Notes: a model not told the origin generated them from the letters alone. 64,000 nt of DNA from Siphonodentalium dalli (GCA_032622095.1 CP136062.1:8027710-8091709); one strand, 5' to 3'. Counted from the first letter of the stretch, positions 47,069-58,645 are shown. Numbers and translations are program-made.

Positions 47069-48118
47069 TTTAAGACCTTTGTAAAAACTGTCTTCTTTAT
47101 ATATCGACGACAATTTTCGCGGTGTAATATCAGTTTTACCAGGGGCATACGAAATTGTTATGACCCTTGTAAAATCTGTTTTCTCTATATAGCGACGACA
47201 TTTTTTGCGGGGTAATATCAGTTTTACACGGGGCATACGATATTGTTATGACCTTTGTAACATCTGTCCTCTTTATATTGCGGCGACAATTTTTGCAGGG
47301 TAATATCAGTTTTACACGGGGCATACGAGATTATTATGACCTTTGTAAAATCTGTCTTCTTTATATAGCGACGACAATTTTTGCGGTGTAATATCAGTTT
47401 TACAAGGGGCATACGAGATTGTTATGACCCGTGTAAAATCTGTCTTCTCTATATAGCGACGACAATTTTTGCGGGGTAATATCAGTTTTACACGGGCATA
47501 CGAGATTGTTATGACCTTTGTAAAAACTGTCTTCTTTATATATCGACGACAATTTTCGCGGTGTAATATCAGTTTTACCAGGGGCATACGAAATTGTTAT
47601 GACCCTTGTAAAATCTGTTTTCTCTATATAGCGACGACAATTTTTGCGGGGTAATATCAGTTTTACACGGGGCATACGATATTGTTATGACCTTTGTAAC
47701 ATCTGTCCTCTTTATATTGCGGCGACAATTTTTGCAGGGTAATATCAGTTTTACACGGGGCATACGAGATTATTATGACCTTTGTAAAATCTGTCTTCTT
47801 TATATAGCGACGACAATTTTTGCGGTGTAATATCAGTTTTAAAAGGGGCATACGAGTTTGTTATGACCCTTGTAAAATCTGTCTTCTCTATATAGCGACG
47901 GCAATTTTTTCGGGGTAATATCAGTTTTACACGGGGCATACGAGATTGTTATGACCTTTGTAAAATCTGTCTTCTTTATATAGCGACGACAATTTTTGCG
48001 GGGTAATATCAGTTTTACACGGGGCATACAGGATTATTATGACCCTTGTAAAATCTGTCTTCTCTATATAGCGACGACATTTATTTGCGGCGTAATATCA
48101 GTTTTACAAGGGGCATAC
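47069..48118. repeat. 88-bp satellite, array 1 (about 12 monomers)
   Basis: The monomer contains 'cctttgtaaaatctgtcttc', 'tttatatagcgacgacaatt', 'tttgcggggtaatatcagtt' and 'ttacacggggcatacgagat'. Starts are spaced 88 bp. Five consecutive monomers form a higher-order unit repeated at a 439-bp offset (for example 47136 to 47575 and 47224 to 47663) with very few differences. Repeated 62-codon minus-strand frames are periodic artefacts, since 88 is not divisible by 3 and each frame ends after two monomers. Confidence 0.95.
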
Positions 48119-48123
48119 TATAA

Positions 48124-48263
48124 GTTACAGGGCGAGTTGTTGCCGGATACGGTGTCATATGAGGCGAAGTGAGATTAATATCGGGCGAGGCGCTAGCCGA
48201 GCCCGATATTATTCTCGCTGAGCCTCATATGTCACCGTAGCTGGCAACAACGAGCCCTGTAAC
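48124..48263. repeat. Foldback element with 63-bp arms
   Basis: Arms 48124-48186 and 48201-48263 are inverted, with about ten mismatches in 63. They run from GTTACAGGG outside to ATATCGGGC at the loop, around a 14-bp spacer. It lies immediately after satellite array 1. Confidence 0.9.
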
Positions 48264-48787
48264 GATTTTATCATGTCACCCACATATCATGTTTTCCGTG
48301 TGAGAATTTGAATTACTTATACGAAGTTGATTACCTGCCAGTAAGTAATTTTTTTGGTCTATGGCTATTAACTTGTGTAACGTCACAGTGACGCGTCATG
48401 GGCGTTGAACGTCAACGCATTGAGTCAATGGCTAATCACCAGAAGCAGGACAACAAACTTGAGTTTGATGGTTAATTTATGAGTGTTTAGAATTTCTCAA
48501 ATATATCACATGCAGGTTTTGGTATATGGGACTATGTCTTTAAATTAACAGAACTTGATTTCCGACAGATATCCCTTTTCTTGGTGCCAAAATACACCGA
48601 AAATATACCCGAGGCGGCAGAGTTCCATGAAAAACAAAATGGCGGACATCGACCCCATATGGGAACCTAGCCCGTCCCATATGGATTCCATATGGGACGG
48701 GCTACAAAGACGACGACCCCATGTCTCCTGATATGCTTCTACCAACGGAGCGTCCTCATTGGTCGATCCAACCAGGTGACATGATAA
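48264..48787. other. Spacer with one long palindrome
   Basis: No gene recognised. Contains 48668-48704, described separately. Confidence 0.45.
48668..48704. repeat. 37-bp near-perfect palindrome
   Basis: TAGCCCGTCCCATATGGA is followed directly, after one central base, by TCCATATGGGACGGGCTA. An extra half-copy of the core ('ccccatatggga') lies just upstream at 48653-48664. Confidence 0.9.
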
Positions 48788-49270
48788 GATATTGGTATGA
48801 CCCTTGTAAAACATATCTTCTCTATATAGCGACGACATTATACGAAATAATTGTTTCCTGTTTAGTTAACATATATCGAACAAGAACAGCGGTATACGGC
48901 GTGACATGACCCTAGTTGAATACAGAAAGGATAAACATCATTACTCCTTGAGCAGATAAGAAGGGAATATGTTTGAGTCACGTTCTGTACCAAACCCAGT
49001 GTTTACACATTTGTATATCAATCGGGACGGACGGACGGACATGCTGATTATTATATTCCTCCCAAATCAATCGAGACTACCCCCCCCCCCCCCACATAAA
49101 GTGAAATATCAACCGTTATGGTCACACTCAAGATTATATCATAGATTGTTTATAAGTGAAACGATGTTATACATATCAATTATCATGTTTGTGTGTAATT
49201 GTATTTTATGTTCATTTTGTGTAATACAATTATATGGGGAGACAGACCATTTGTACGTTGCAAAACTTAT
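48788..49270. repeat. Terminal satellite monomer plus 430-bp flank, copy 1
   Basis: A variant monomer ('tattggtatgacccttgtaa', 'aacatatcttctc') is followed by flank sequence ('ttgtttcctgtttagttaac', 'agcggtatacggcgtgacat', 'gtttgagtcacgttctg') that is nearly identical to 50464-50890. The offset is 1621-1623 bp. The flank includes a (GGAC)n run at 49024-49040 and a C-run at about 49081-49095. Confidence 0.9.
49024..49040. repeat. (GGAC)n microsatellite in the satellite flank
   Basis: Four GGAC units precede 'atgctgattattatattcct'. Related runs lie at about 50647-50662, 51783 and 51855-51869, always followed by 'atgct.att'. Confidence 0.85.
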
Positions 49271-50463
49271 TAAGATTGTTAAGACCCTTGTAAAATCTGT
49301 CTTCTCTATATAGCGACAACAATTTTTGCAGTCTAATATCAGTTTTGCATGGGGCATACGAGATTGTTATGACCTTTGTAAAATCTTTCTTCTTTATATA
49401 GCGACGACAATGTTTGCGGTGTAATATCAGTTTTACAAGGGGCATACGAGATTGTTATGACCCTTGACAAATCTGTCTTCTCTATATAGCGACGACAATT
49501 TTTGCGGGGTAATATCAGTTTTAAACGGGGCATACGAGATTGTTATGACCTTTGTAAAATATGTCCTCTTTATATTGCGGCGACAATTTTTGCGGGGTAA
49601 TATCAGTTTTACACAGGGCATACGAGATTGTTATGACCTTTGTAAAATCTGTCAATATTGCGACGACAATTTTTGCCGGGTAATATCAGTTTTAAACGGG
49701 GCATACGAGATTGTTATGACCTTTGTAAAATATGTCCTCTTTATATTGCGGCGACAATTTTTGCGGGGTAATATCAGTTTTACACAGGGCATACGAATTT
49801 GTTATGACCTTTGTAAAATCTGTCTTCTTTATTTTTGCGGTGTAATATCAGTTTTACAAGGGGCATACGAGATTGTTATGACCCTTGTAAAATATGTCTT
49901 CTCTATATAGCGACGACAAGTTTTACGGGGTAATATCAGTTTTACACGGGGAATACGAGATTGTTATGACCTTTGTAAGAACTGTCTTCTTTATATATCG
50001 ACGACAATTTTTGCGGTGTTATATCAGTTTTACCAGGGGCATACGAAATTGTTATGACCCTTGTAAAATCTGTTTTCTCTATATAGCGACGACAATTTTT
50101 TCGGGGTAATATCAGTTTTACAAGAGGCATACGAGATTGTTATGACCTTTGTAACATCTGTCCTCTTTATATAGCGACGACAATTTTTGCTGTGTAATAT
50201 CAGTTTTACAAGGGGCATACGAGATTGTTATGACCCTTGTAAAATCTGTCCTCTTTGTATAGCGACGACAATTTTTGCGGGGTAATATCAGTTTTACACG
50301 GGGCATACGAGATTATTATGACCCTTGTAAAATATGTCTTCTCTATATAGCGACGACATTTATTTGCGGCGTAATATCAGTTTTACAAGGGGCATACGAT
50401 ATTGGTATATGACCTTTGTAAAACATATCTTCTCAACATAGCGACGACATTAATTTTTGCAGG
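49271..50463. repeat. 88-bp satellite, array 2 (about 13 monomers)
   Basis: Same monomer as array 1, including shortened monomers near 49650 and 49825. A two-monomer block is duplicated at an offset of about 171 bp ('ttttaaacgggg' at 49519 and 49690). The array ends in the variant terminal monomer (50398-50463, 'gatattggtatatgacc') that also precedes flank copy 1. The longest plus-strand frame (49464-49910) is a repeat artefact. Confidence 0.95.
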
Positions 50464-50890
50464 GAATACGAAATTGTTTCCTGTTTAGTTAACATATATC
50501 GAACAAGAACAGCGGTATACGGCGTGACATGACCCTAGTTGAATACAGAAAGGATAAACATAATTACTCCTTGAGCAGATAAGAAGGGAATATGTTTGAG
50601 TCACGTTCTGTTCCAAACCCAGTGTTTACACTTTTGTATATCAATCGGGACGCACGGACGGACATGCTGATTATTATATTCCTCCCAAATCTATCGAGAC
50701 GACCCCCCCCCCCCACATAAAGTGAAATATCAACCGTTATGGTCACACTCAAGATTATACCATATATTGTTTATAAGTGAAACGATGTTATACATATCAA
50801 TTATCATGTTTGTGTGTAATTGTATTTTATGTTCATTTTGTGTAATACAATTATATGGGGAGACAGACCATTTGTACGTTGCAAAACTTA
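50464..50890. repeat. Satellite flank, copy 2
   Basis: Near-identical to 48841-49270, up to 'gttgcaaaactta', where copy 1 enters array 2 and this copy enters unique sequence. Confidence 0.9.
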
Positions 50891-51089
50891 TGTCTCAATC
50901 CCGTTGCGTTATTATGCAATAAAATATGTTTACACTAAGAAGGGAATGCCCAAATTCCTGTACATCATATCGCTGTTAACATTGGTAAACGCCTCGAATA
51001 TATTGTTATGGATTAGTTACATGTCACTGTGATATGTATTAACGTAAGAACTGTTTTGTATTCAATGAAATACTATTAAAATAAGACAA

Positions 51090-51350
51090 TATGATCGAAG
51101 TGACTTAGTCGGCCAGGTGCGTAGCATAATATGTCATACGAAGTATTTTGGATTTATGCTGCAGCTGGTTCCATTTAAAAAAAACGCGTATTTGTAAAAA
51201 AAATTGCACGGATTGGGGAATGTATTGTCAGTGACGGTTGTTCCTACGTGCAGTGAAATTATTTCCCGTTAGAACCATTCAACTGTACGTAGAAATCACT
51301 GACACCTGGCAATCACTGACACAAATAATAATAATGCCCATTACGTGTTA
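51090..51350. repeat. Dispersed repeat fragment related to 54460-54980
   Basis: Shares 'gtgacttagtcggccaggtg', 'cagtgacggttrt', 'tacgttcagyg', 'gcaatcactgacaca' and 'ataataatgcccat'-like phrases with the 54.5-55.0 kb block, in a different internal order. Confidence 0.6.
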
Positions 51351-52142
51351 TACATTTAGTTATATGAATTATATTGTTTTGTGAACTGTGAAATATTGTA
51401 ACACCGATTACATATTAATCAAGTAATTGCTCATGTTTCTGTTGTTGACGTTAATGGGCCAAAGCACGAACACAATTGCATGACATACGTATAGACACAT
51501 ATTTTCCGATGGCTTATCCATTGAAAAGAGTCACATAATGACCTACATGGGGAAAGAACGCGACTGGTTTAGAGAGCGTCCTGCGTTATTCTTCTGCATA
51601 TAATGGGACAGTCCATTAATTTCTCACGTCTCTATAAAATCATTATATTTACCAGAATGAGTTAAAGGCGAATATTTGTATAATTGCAGATCTACTATAC
51701 TCCAACTCTCGCATTGTAGAAATATCACAGATATGTCTCATACGAGTCAGCACTAAAGTTATCAATCAGAAACCATCTCGCACGGACGGACATGCTTATT
51801 ACTATATTCCTCCCAAATCTGTCGGGAACAATTGGATATATATATATTGATGAACGGACGGACGGACATGCTGATTCCAGTGTACCATCCCCACCCCACC
51901 TACAACTGGTTGCATGGGTATACTACAAGTAAAAATTATAATATAAATGGTACCTGAACACTCCACATCACTCCGAAAATATCCGTCCCATTCTCATAAG
52001 TCTTGATCCATATGGGCAGATAAGTGGCTTAAACAAGCACATAACATGTACCACGATCAATGAACGTTGGGTCCGGAGAATAAAATGAATTTGACGGTAT
52101 AATATTTACATACACCTAATATCTCTTCCGATTTCCCCATAG
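51351..52142. other. No supported gene; GGAC-run remnants
   Basis: Two 'cggacggacatgct.att' phrases (about 51783 and 51858) repeat the satellite-flank microsatellite. The rest is unique-looking. Confidence 0.45.
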
Positions 52143-52203
52143 TGTTCATAAACCTATGGACGACATTGAACGTGACGTCACGTTACGTTCATGTTTATGA
52201 ACA
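52143..52203. repeat. Nested palindrome containing a CRE core
   Basis: TGTTCATAAAC (52143-52153) pairs exactly with GTTTATGAACA (52193-52203). Between them lies the perfect 16-bp palindrome AACGTGACGTCACGTT (52169-52184), which contains TGACGTCA, the consensus CREB/ATF site. Confidence 0.85.
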
Positions 52204-52719
52204 CATTGATCCCGGAAATCACCGGGGATTGTCGGACATTACCAACTACATGGGTATCTAGCACGTCCGGATTTGGCACGAAATTTGTTTTGGTCTATAA
52301 TCAGTGCTGTCGCCCGGTGTTACTGGGCACTAATCAATAGAGTTTTATCATTTTCCTTGCCGCTACAAATATTCCCGGACCTCACAAATATATCATTATG
52401 GTAGAACGGCGTGTTGTCGATTTAGTATCCAAAGCCGAAACTTAATTGTTAGTTTCAGATATTACCATTCTTGAAATCTACACGTCCACATTATTTACTG
52501 TACTAGCTAAACAAGACATTTTGTCATATGTCGATAGTTTACTGTGAAATTGTGTTTTTTTCCATTCTCCGTAAATGGATTCTCAAAATGTTTGGTTTTC
52601 CAAAAAAATGAGGATTCGAACTGTCTGAACTGATCTCCACGCGTTCATTTAAATAATTGAATAAATAGTGGGGAGAGACAGACAATCCTAGTTCATAATG
52701 AATTTAAGTATATAAATAT

Positions 52720-52880
52720 AAATAATAAATGGCGGATTCAACGTGGTCATGGGTTTTGACCGCGATAAACAAAATCAGCAAACTCCACATGAACCCGTTC
52801 GGGGTTCATGCAGCTTGCTGAATTTTTATCGTGGTCAAAATCCCATGACCACATTGAAACCGCCGTTCATTTCTTATTTC
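52720..52880. repeat. Foldback element, arms of about 78 bp
   Basis: The left arm carries 'acgtggtcatgggttttgac', 'cgcgataaa' and 'cacatgaaccc'. The right arm carries the complements 'ggggttcatgcagcttgctg', 'tttttatcgtggtcaaaatc' and 'ccatgaccac'. The loop is only 2-4 bases, which is characteristic of a hairpin MITE. Confidence 0.9.
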
Positions 52881-53595
52881 AACATTCATGATAAACAACA
52901 CACACAACAATGTACACGGCGTATGCACGTAACCGAACATAAAAGAGCGTTCTATGTAAGTCAATTCAATATATGGTAGGAATAAGGAGCGTTTGTTTCA
53001 CGTTTGCTTTTTAACAAGACTTAAATGACAGCGTACCAAACTAACAGTGGTGTTTAATTTTGTGAAAGTATGAAGGGAGTCATTTCCAATTTGGCACACA
53101 TATACTAACGGAAAGAATTGAATGTACATTTGCAGTATTCTAATATTTATAAAACAAAATACGAATTGTTATTACGAAAATGATGATGTTTGCATTTTTC
53201 TCTGTGTTAATCGTTGTTATATTAATGTAATGTTTCTGTTTTGTGTTGTTGTATATGAGATGCAATGTATTGAAGATGCGAAAAACGATACAACAGTGAA
53301 ATTCACGCACGCTGAAAGCTCACGGCACAGTATACACGATAAAATGACAATTTAACACACAACATGGGCAATAAAATTTACGAATCGGTGGGTTTATATT
53401 CAAATCCAAATTATTTGATATATAACAGCTCCGATATGTACTCATACCAATATAGAACTTTGGAAATGATTGTTGGAATTCGATGGGCGTTCTATCGGTT
53501 CCCAGGCAGAGGAATGAACCTGGCCCGCGAGACGGGTGCGTTCGAAACGGAGCTAGGTTCCATCCGGGGAGGATGGGGTAGCCGGGGGAGGAGGG
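52881..53595. other. No supported gene
   Basis: Short frames such as 53122-53355 and 53364-53627 have no recognisable similarity. The latter ends in the GC-rich purine run at about 53560-53600. Confidence 0.4.
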
Positions 53596-53690
53596 AGGGG
53601 AGTGAATTTATTTTGGCGTATATATAGATAACCTATATTAAAGGGGAGTGAAACAATTTTGGCGTATATATAGATAATCTATATTATACA
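53596..53690. repeat. 46-bp tandem duplication
   Basis: 'aggggagtgaa' then 'ttttggcgtatatatagata' occurs twice with a 46-bp offset (53611 and 53657). Confidence 0.85.
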
Positions 53691-53984
53691 TATAAGCGGA
53701 CATTTTTTGAAGAGCTCATTTCACTCAACTGAGAAAAATATTATTGTCTATGTCCAAAAGTTTAGGTTGAAATAATAGAGCCCTTTTTCAAAAAGTGAAA
53801 ACGACTTTTCTGGAACAGGTCGATTTGAACCCTTTTTGGACTCTGTATCCCCCAAAGTCGTCCCCGTTTTACATTGTACCATACGCATTGATAAGGCGAA
53901 CGTTTCTTAACCAGTATAGGCCTATCTGAGTAGCGATGAAGGAATATAAAGGGAGATAACTCCGCAGGGAAAACGCAATTTTCG

Positions 53985-54145
53985 TGGAATTTTCCTAAAA
54001 TCTCAACCCACCCGACTCGCATTCTCCGTTGGACAGGTTACTTTTAAAGTATAGTGGTCAAACTTTTGGGACGTACACACAGTATGTCAAAGTACCTGCT
54101 ACGACATTATCTTGCTCTTTGATTAGCCGGTTTTGATTTGGCGAC
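53985..54145. repeat. Single unit of the 41.9-42.7 kb tandem family
   Basis: Contains 'gtggaattttcctaaaatct', 'actcgcattctccgttgg', 'acttttaaagtatagtggtc' and 'tattgattagccggttttga'-like text, closest to the third unit at 42548-42720. Confidence 0.75.
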
Positions 54146-54480
54146 CCAACCGGTTGGTCACCAATGGCAGGTCAGACCGACAAACGAACACACACAGTTC
54201 GGTTTTATTAGTATACATACACACGTGTGTACAATACATATATTGAATTTGCAACGGAAATAAAGAACATGCACGGCTTCCACATACACGCGTGTGTCTA
54301 TCTCTTGTGCCTATATTCCAAATTAAAGACTTGAGATGTTAAAAATTATAACTGCAATTGGATGGTATATTCTCGTGGACGATACGGATAGTTATAGTAT
54401 GTCCACAATGAAGTGCGAAGTTTTAAATCAATGCCGATCTGTAATTTGCCAAGTGTTAAGTCTTGGTTTATCAGTTTGTC
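54146..54480. repeat. Dispersed repeat, copy duplicated at 57105-57440
   Basis: 'ccaaccggttggtc.ccaat', 'ggttttattagtata', 'gcaacggraatraagaac', 'acatgagatgttaaaaatta' and 'gatggtatattctcgtg' are shared in order with the copy about 2.95 kb downstream. Confidence 0.85.
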
Positions 54481-54980
54481 CGGTCAGTGATTACAACGGC
54501 CAGTAATATAAGTGACGGTTATATCTACGTTCAGCGGATATATCTATTTGTGAAATAATTATGCGCGAATGGCAATCACTCACACAACTGATAACACATG
54601 TCTTGATTACGTCTTATTATAAAATTAGTAACATGCTAAAAACGAGCCCAAATCACCAGAATGGGACAAAGGCGAATTTGTTTTATTTGAAGTTCTATCA
54701 TGCTCGTGAACGCTCTCGAAAGAGCACTGAAATGTCACTATATATGTGTATCAGGAATCAAGCATTAAATATAATTCAGAAACATATAAATATAGTATAA
54801 CAGGTAATGCTGCCAAGACACGTTATGTCATTACAAACGTTTATACCGATTGTACTGACTGTCCAAGATCGCGAACTTTTCCACAGCTTGAGCGAATTTT
54901 GTATACATTTTGGGTTCAAAGTGACTTAGTCGGACAGGTGCGTAACATACTGTGCCATCAGAAGTAGGCCAGCCATGCAG
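54481..54980. repeat. Dispersed repeat fragment related to 51090-51350
   Basis: See the partner entry. The best-conserved phrase is 'gtgacttagtcggacaggtg' at about 54920. Confidence 0.6.
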
Positions 54981-56044
54981 CCAATTCTATGCCAATTCTA
55001 TTTTAAAGAGCGCGGATTTGGGATAACTGCATTGTGTGAGAACGCAACATGATGGGCGTACATCTATATGCATTTCAGTAGGTTGCTTTCCCGAGTAATG
55101 GTGCCCTTTTCTGTGCATATAAATAGCACCACAGTGAACATACGCTTTCTCACCAGAAAAATGATAAATAGCCGATGTGTTGGAACGGTAGTATACCATA
55201 AACAATCATGGCATGTCGAGCTTGTAAAATAGACGGATATTTTTTGTGAATATACGGATATGAACGCGCGTATTTTACCATTTAATATGTTATTGCAAGT
55301 CTTCACAAGTTAACAATCGTTATTCACACACAAACATAATTAAATATGTCGTTCAATGTAATTATGCTACATAGAACGATCACCCATTTCGCAACAGCGA
55401 AATAGCGTATTATGACATTAAACTCTCTTTGCTCGCTTGCCTATATCGCGATGTTCCCAACAGTTGAAGGTGTATTATTTTAACTAATAGATTGTCATGA
55501 TATGGTAGCATTCTGGGAATGATATATACATGGCAGCTTATACATACGATTTTCCATATACAATTCGCTTAATTGTGGTGTGATTCATAACTACTATTTT
55601 AAACTAACGATTGACAAGACAGACAGCCGACAATGTTTTGAGTGATTACCCGTTAGCCAACATAACAATTAACGCAGTGCGCCGAACAGGAATGGATGTT
55701 GAAATATATCGCCAGCGGTCATTAATGCAATTTTTGAAATTCGCATTTCGTGGTATTGTCTTCTGTCTATGTTTAAGACGCTCACATAGAGCAAATCCAG
55801 CTGTTGCGCTTCGTCTAGGAGAAGATCTGGACACAAGCACTTTCCACACATGGACTGTATTAGTACATTTTTCGATGTGTTATAACTTGACAAATTTTGG
55901 ACCCCTCCCCAGGTCAACAAATTGTATTCTGACCATGGTGATAATTTTCTCGATTTGTGCCCTTTCGTTAGTTAACACGGTTAATTAAACCGAATTCAGC
56001 TGTTTGACTTCGTATAAAAGAAGATCTGGGCACAAACTATTTCC
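54981..56044. other. No supported gene; one unassigned 125-codon frame
   Basis: The frame at 55611-55988 (plus) contains a hydrophobic stretch near residues 42-56 and another at the C-terminus, but no recognisable domain. The phrases 'ctgttgcgcttcgtctagg' and 'agaagatctgg.cacaa' recur (55800-55835, 56003-56035), so the frame probably runs through repeat DNA. Confidence 0.35.
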
Positions 56045-56180
56045 AATTTTTTAGTTTAAGGGGCATAACTCTGGTAATCAAGTTGGGACATAAACTTAAA
56101 TGTCTCGAGTCGATGTAGATCGGCAAGGTGCATATACCTACCAAATTTCAATGTTTTATCTTTTATACTTTCTGAGATAT
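56045..56180. repeat. 'aaggggcataactctggtaa' repeat
   Basis: This phrase, followed by 'gatcggcaaggtgcat' and 'ctaccaaatttcaatgtttt', resembles a repeat type that I associate with mollusc genomes. It is used here as taxonomic support. Confidence 0.5.
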
Positions 56181-56349
56181 AAGGGTTACAAAATATATTA
56201 AGAATAAATAATAATAATAGTGAAAAATAAAAAAATTGAATAACAATATACGTCCATATTAAAATATGGAAGTATAACAACTAGAAATTTTAAACTTCCA
56301 ATTGGAAGTTTGATACTTCCATATAATTATCATATATATTCCAATCCAA

Positions 56350-56520
56350 ACCCCTTCTCAATCATTACCTTTTCCATAACCCAAGCCTTAACCATAACCA
56401 TACCTATCGGCATCCCATATCGTAATGTTTTCATAAGCATAACCGTGCTCTAGACGTAACCATAGCCACATCTACTATTCTAACTATGTATATAACCATA
56501 ACCAACCCTTATCCATCCTT
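56350..56520. repeat. Degenerate CCATAACC-type repeat
   Basis: 'aaccataaccatacc', 'ataaccgtgctc', 'gtaaccatagcc' and 'tataaccataaccaaccc' are scattered without a fixed period. Confidence 0.55.
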
Positions 56521-57104
56521 TAGCCCTGACTATACTATGCACATCCCTGACATATTCCATAACACAAACACTAAATATTTCTCTAACGGTTACCTGGATC
56601 AAGTTACCCATGTGTCGATTGATACTGAGATAAACCACACATATTCCACGAGACACCTCTGGGAAGCTAACAATTTCTCCATCCATTTATTCGAAGCTAA
56701 AGATAAACGATCTATATTGCTAATGATTAGTGCTGCTTAAGTCACCAGAGATCCACGGCACCTGCCCCATGGCAATACCATGGTCAAGTTACCCACGTGT
56801 AGCAATTTCCTCACAATCTTCCAAGCTGATAATAAACGCTATTTGATGTGTATCTTTGTTGATATCATGTGTTTGTCCCACCTCAAGTCATATGATGGCA
56901 AAGCACATAACGGATAGCATTTCCCTGGACAATTTAAACATGTGCACTAATTTTCAGCTCCGTGGGTCCGATCATAATAGGTATGTAATTTATTATGTTA
57001 TTAAATTATTCATGAATGGCAATTTAAATCATTTGACGTCAGCTGTACCTATCCGATGACACTCCATTTGAGAATTTACCATGTGTACCAATTTTTTTTT
57101 GCCA

Positions 57105-57440
57105 TGATCCAACCGGTTGGTCGCCAATAGCCGGGCAGACATACAAACAAACGAACACACACACAATTGGGTTTTATTAGTATAATACATAAATGTGTAA
57201 AATATATATGTATATATATATATATATATATATTTAATTGGCAACGGGAATGAAGAACACGTACGGGTTCTGTATACACGCATGTGTTTCTGTCTTGTAC
57301 CTATATTTCAAATAAAAGACATGAGATGTTAAAAATTACATCTGAAATTGGATGGTATATTCTCGTGAAAGATACAGAGAGTTATAGTCTGTTCAACACT
57401 GAAGTGCGAAATTTTAAATCAATGCCAATCTGTAATTTGC
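57105..57440. repeat. Dispersed repeat, copy of 54146-54480
   Basis: Colinear with the upstream copy. A (TA)n run is expanded at 57203-57233, where the other copy has only 'acatatattgaattt'. Confidence 0.85.
57203..57233. repeat. (TA)n microsatellite
   Basis: A TATATA run of about 30 bp with one G interruption. Confidence 0.9.
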
Positions 57441-58429
57441 CAGTGTCGGTTTATCAATTTGTCGGGTCAGTTATTTCAACGGCCAGTGGAAACACACCTG
57501 CTGGTGAAAACTATTATTTAAAGCTAAGTGAATAAAGGTCGATCCACATCTGACGCGAGCTCGCGATTATAACAGCCGTGACTGACAACATGTATGCACT
57601 TTGTGTATGTATACACCTAGTTTATGAACTGAAGCGATCACAAATATGCCTGATATATAAAACCTGATGCACGATATAGTTCTCTACTTATAATATTAAT
57701 AGTTGTACTCGATCACGATGGAGACAGAGTATAATAAAAGCCAAGCACCCTTCTGGTTGTAATATTATTACTTAATTATGACGGTGATAGTATATATAAT
57801 AAACGTCCGTGCAACATTCTATACTTGTTCGCTAAAAACAACTTAGAAAATCGCACTAAAGTTGCACATATGTACTACTACCCTGTACATCCTCTCTTCG
57901 GTTTAGGTTTATCTGGATTGGCGAATTGACCCCCCTCTCAAATTTGAAATAGTTGCATGGGTCTAGACTAATAACTATGAATTGAATACCCCTGTCCGGA
58001 AAGGCTTCTATCAATTACTATCTATTTTATTTCGAATATGTTATTATGAAATGAGATGATTAATTGGGACACTTTATTTGTCTATTTTTTTAGAACAGAC
58101 AATTCAAGCGATATCATATAAAGATAGGTAGCATTATGTTGTTTTTATAGCTACGTACCGAACATCAAATGTCCAAGATTGATTGATTGTATTGTTTTAT
58201 GCCATGGCTATAAGCGATAAAGAGTATAATTAACGTGTATTTGTGATAACATTACACAATAACATTTATGGTATATGTTAACAATAACCACTATTGTTCA
58301 TTAACTAAACAACCACACCTTTTTTTTAGCAGAAATTATTCGCAATCAAATCACTATTAATCGAAAGAAGCATTTCTGGACAGGAGTATTCGATTCATTT
58401 CTAATATTTTATACCCCGGTAACTATATA
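57441..58429. other. No supported gene
   Basis: Unique-looking sequence. The first hundred bases still resemble the repeat network ('caacggccagtgg' near 57478). Confidence 0.4.
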
Positions 58430-58620
58430 ATACATGTTTACAAAGAGATAATCCACCTTTAACATCCGTCCTTCATTCGCCCGTTTTGATTTTGCAGGAA
58501 AAATATCGGATTGTTTTGTCCCAGCCATACATTGGTAACAACTGGGACAAAACACTTTCAAGTGGAACATTTCGGTCCGAATCACTCTTCTCATCTGGAA
58601 AATGCAATAAATATTTGGCT
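58430..58620. repeat. Related to the 42690-42860 repeat, with an exact inverted repeat
   Basis: Shares 'cgttttgatttt', 'ggtccgaatcactc.tc' and 'aatgc.ataaa.atatt' with 42700-42860. TGTTTTGTCCCAG (58512-58524) pairs exactly with CTGGGACAAAACA (58542-58554). Confidence 0.65.
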
Positions 58621-58645
58621 CCTCTATTCGCCATGTTCCTCAATT

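Noticed and set aside
47027-48027. A series of very similar 62-codon minus-strand reading frames suggesting a repeat protein
   Set aside because: Each frame spans two 88-bp monomers and stops. The 88-bp period is not divisible by three, so the frames arise from satellite periodicity. The same holds for 49339-50306 and 49464-49910.
49464-50398. Regular spacing of similar units considered as a CRISPR array
   Set aside because: There are no unique spacers. The whole 88-bp unit is repeated, so it is satellite DNA.
55611-55988. 125-codon frame considered as a membrane protein gene
   Set aside because: No recognisable domain, and its DNA contains phrases repeated nearby ('agaagatctgg.cacaa'). Kept only as a remark in the interval entry.
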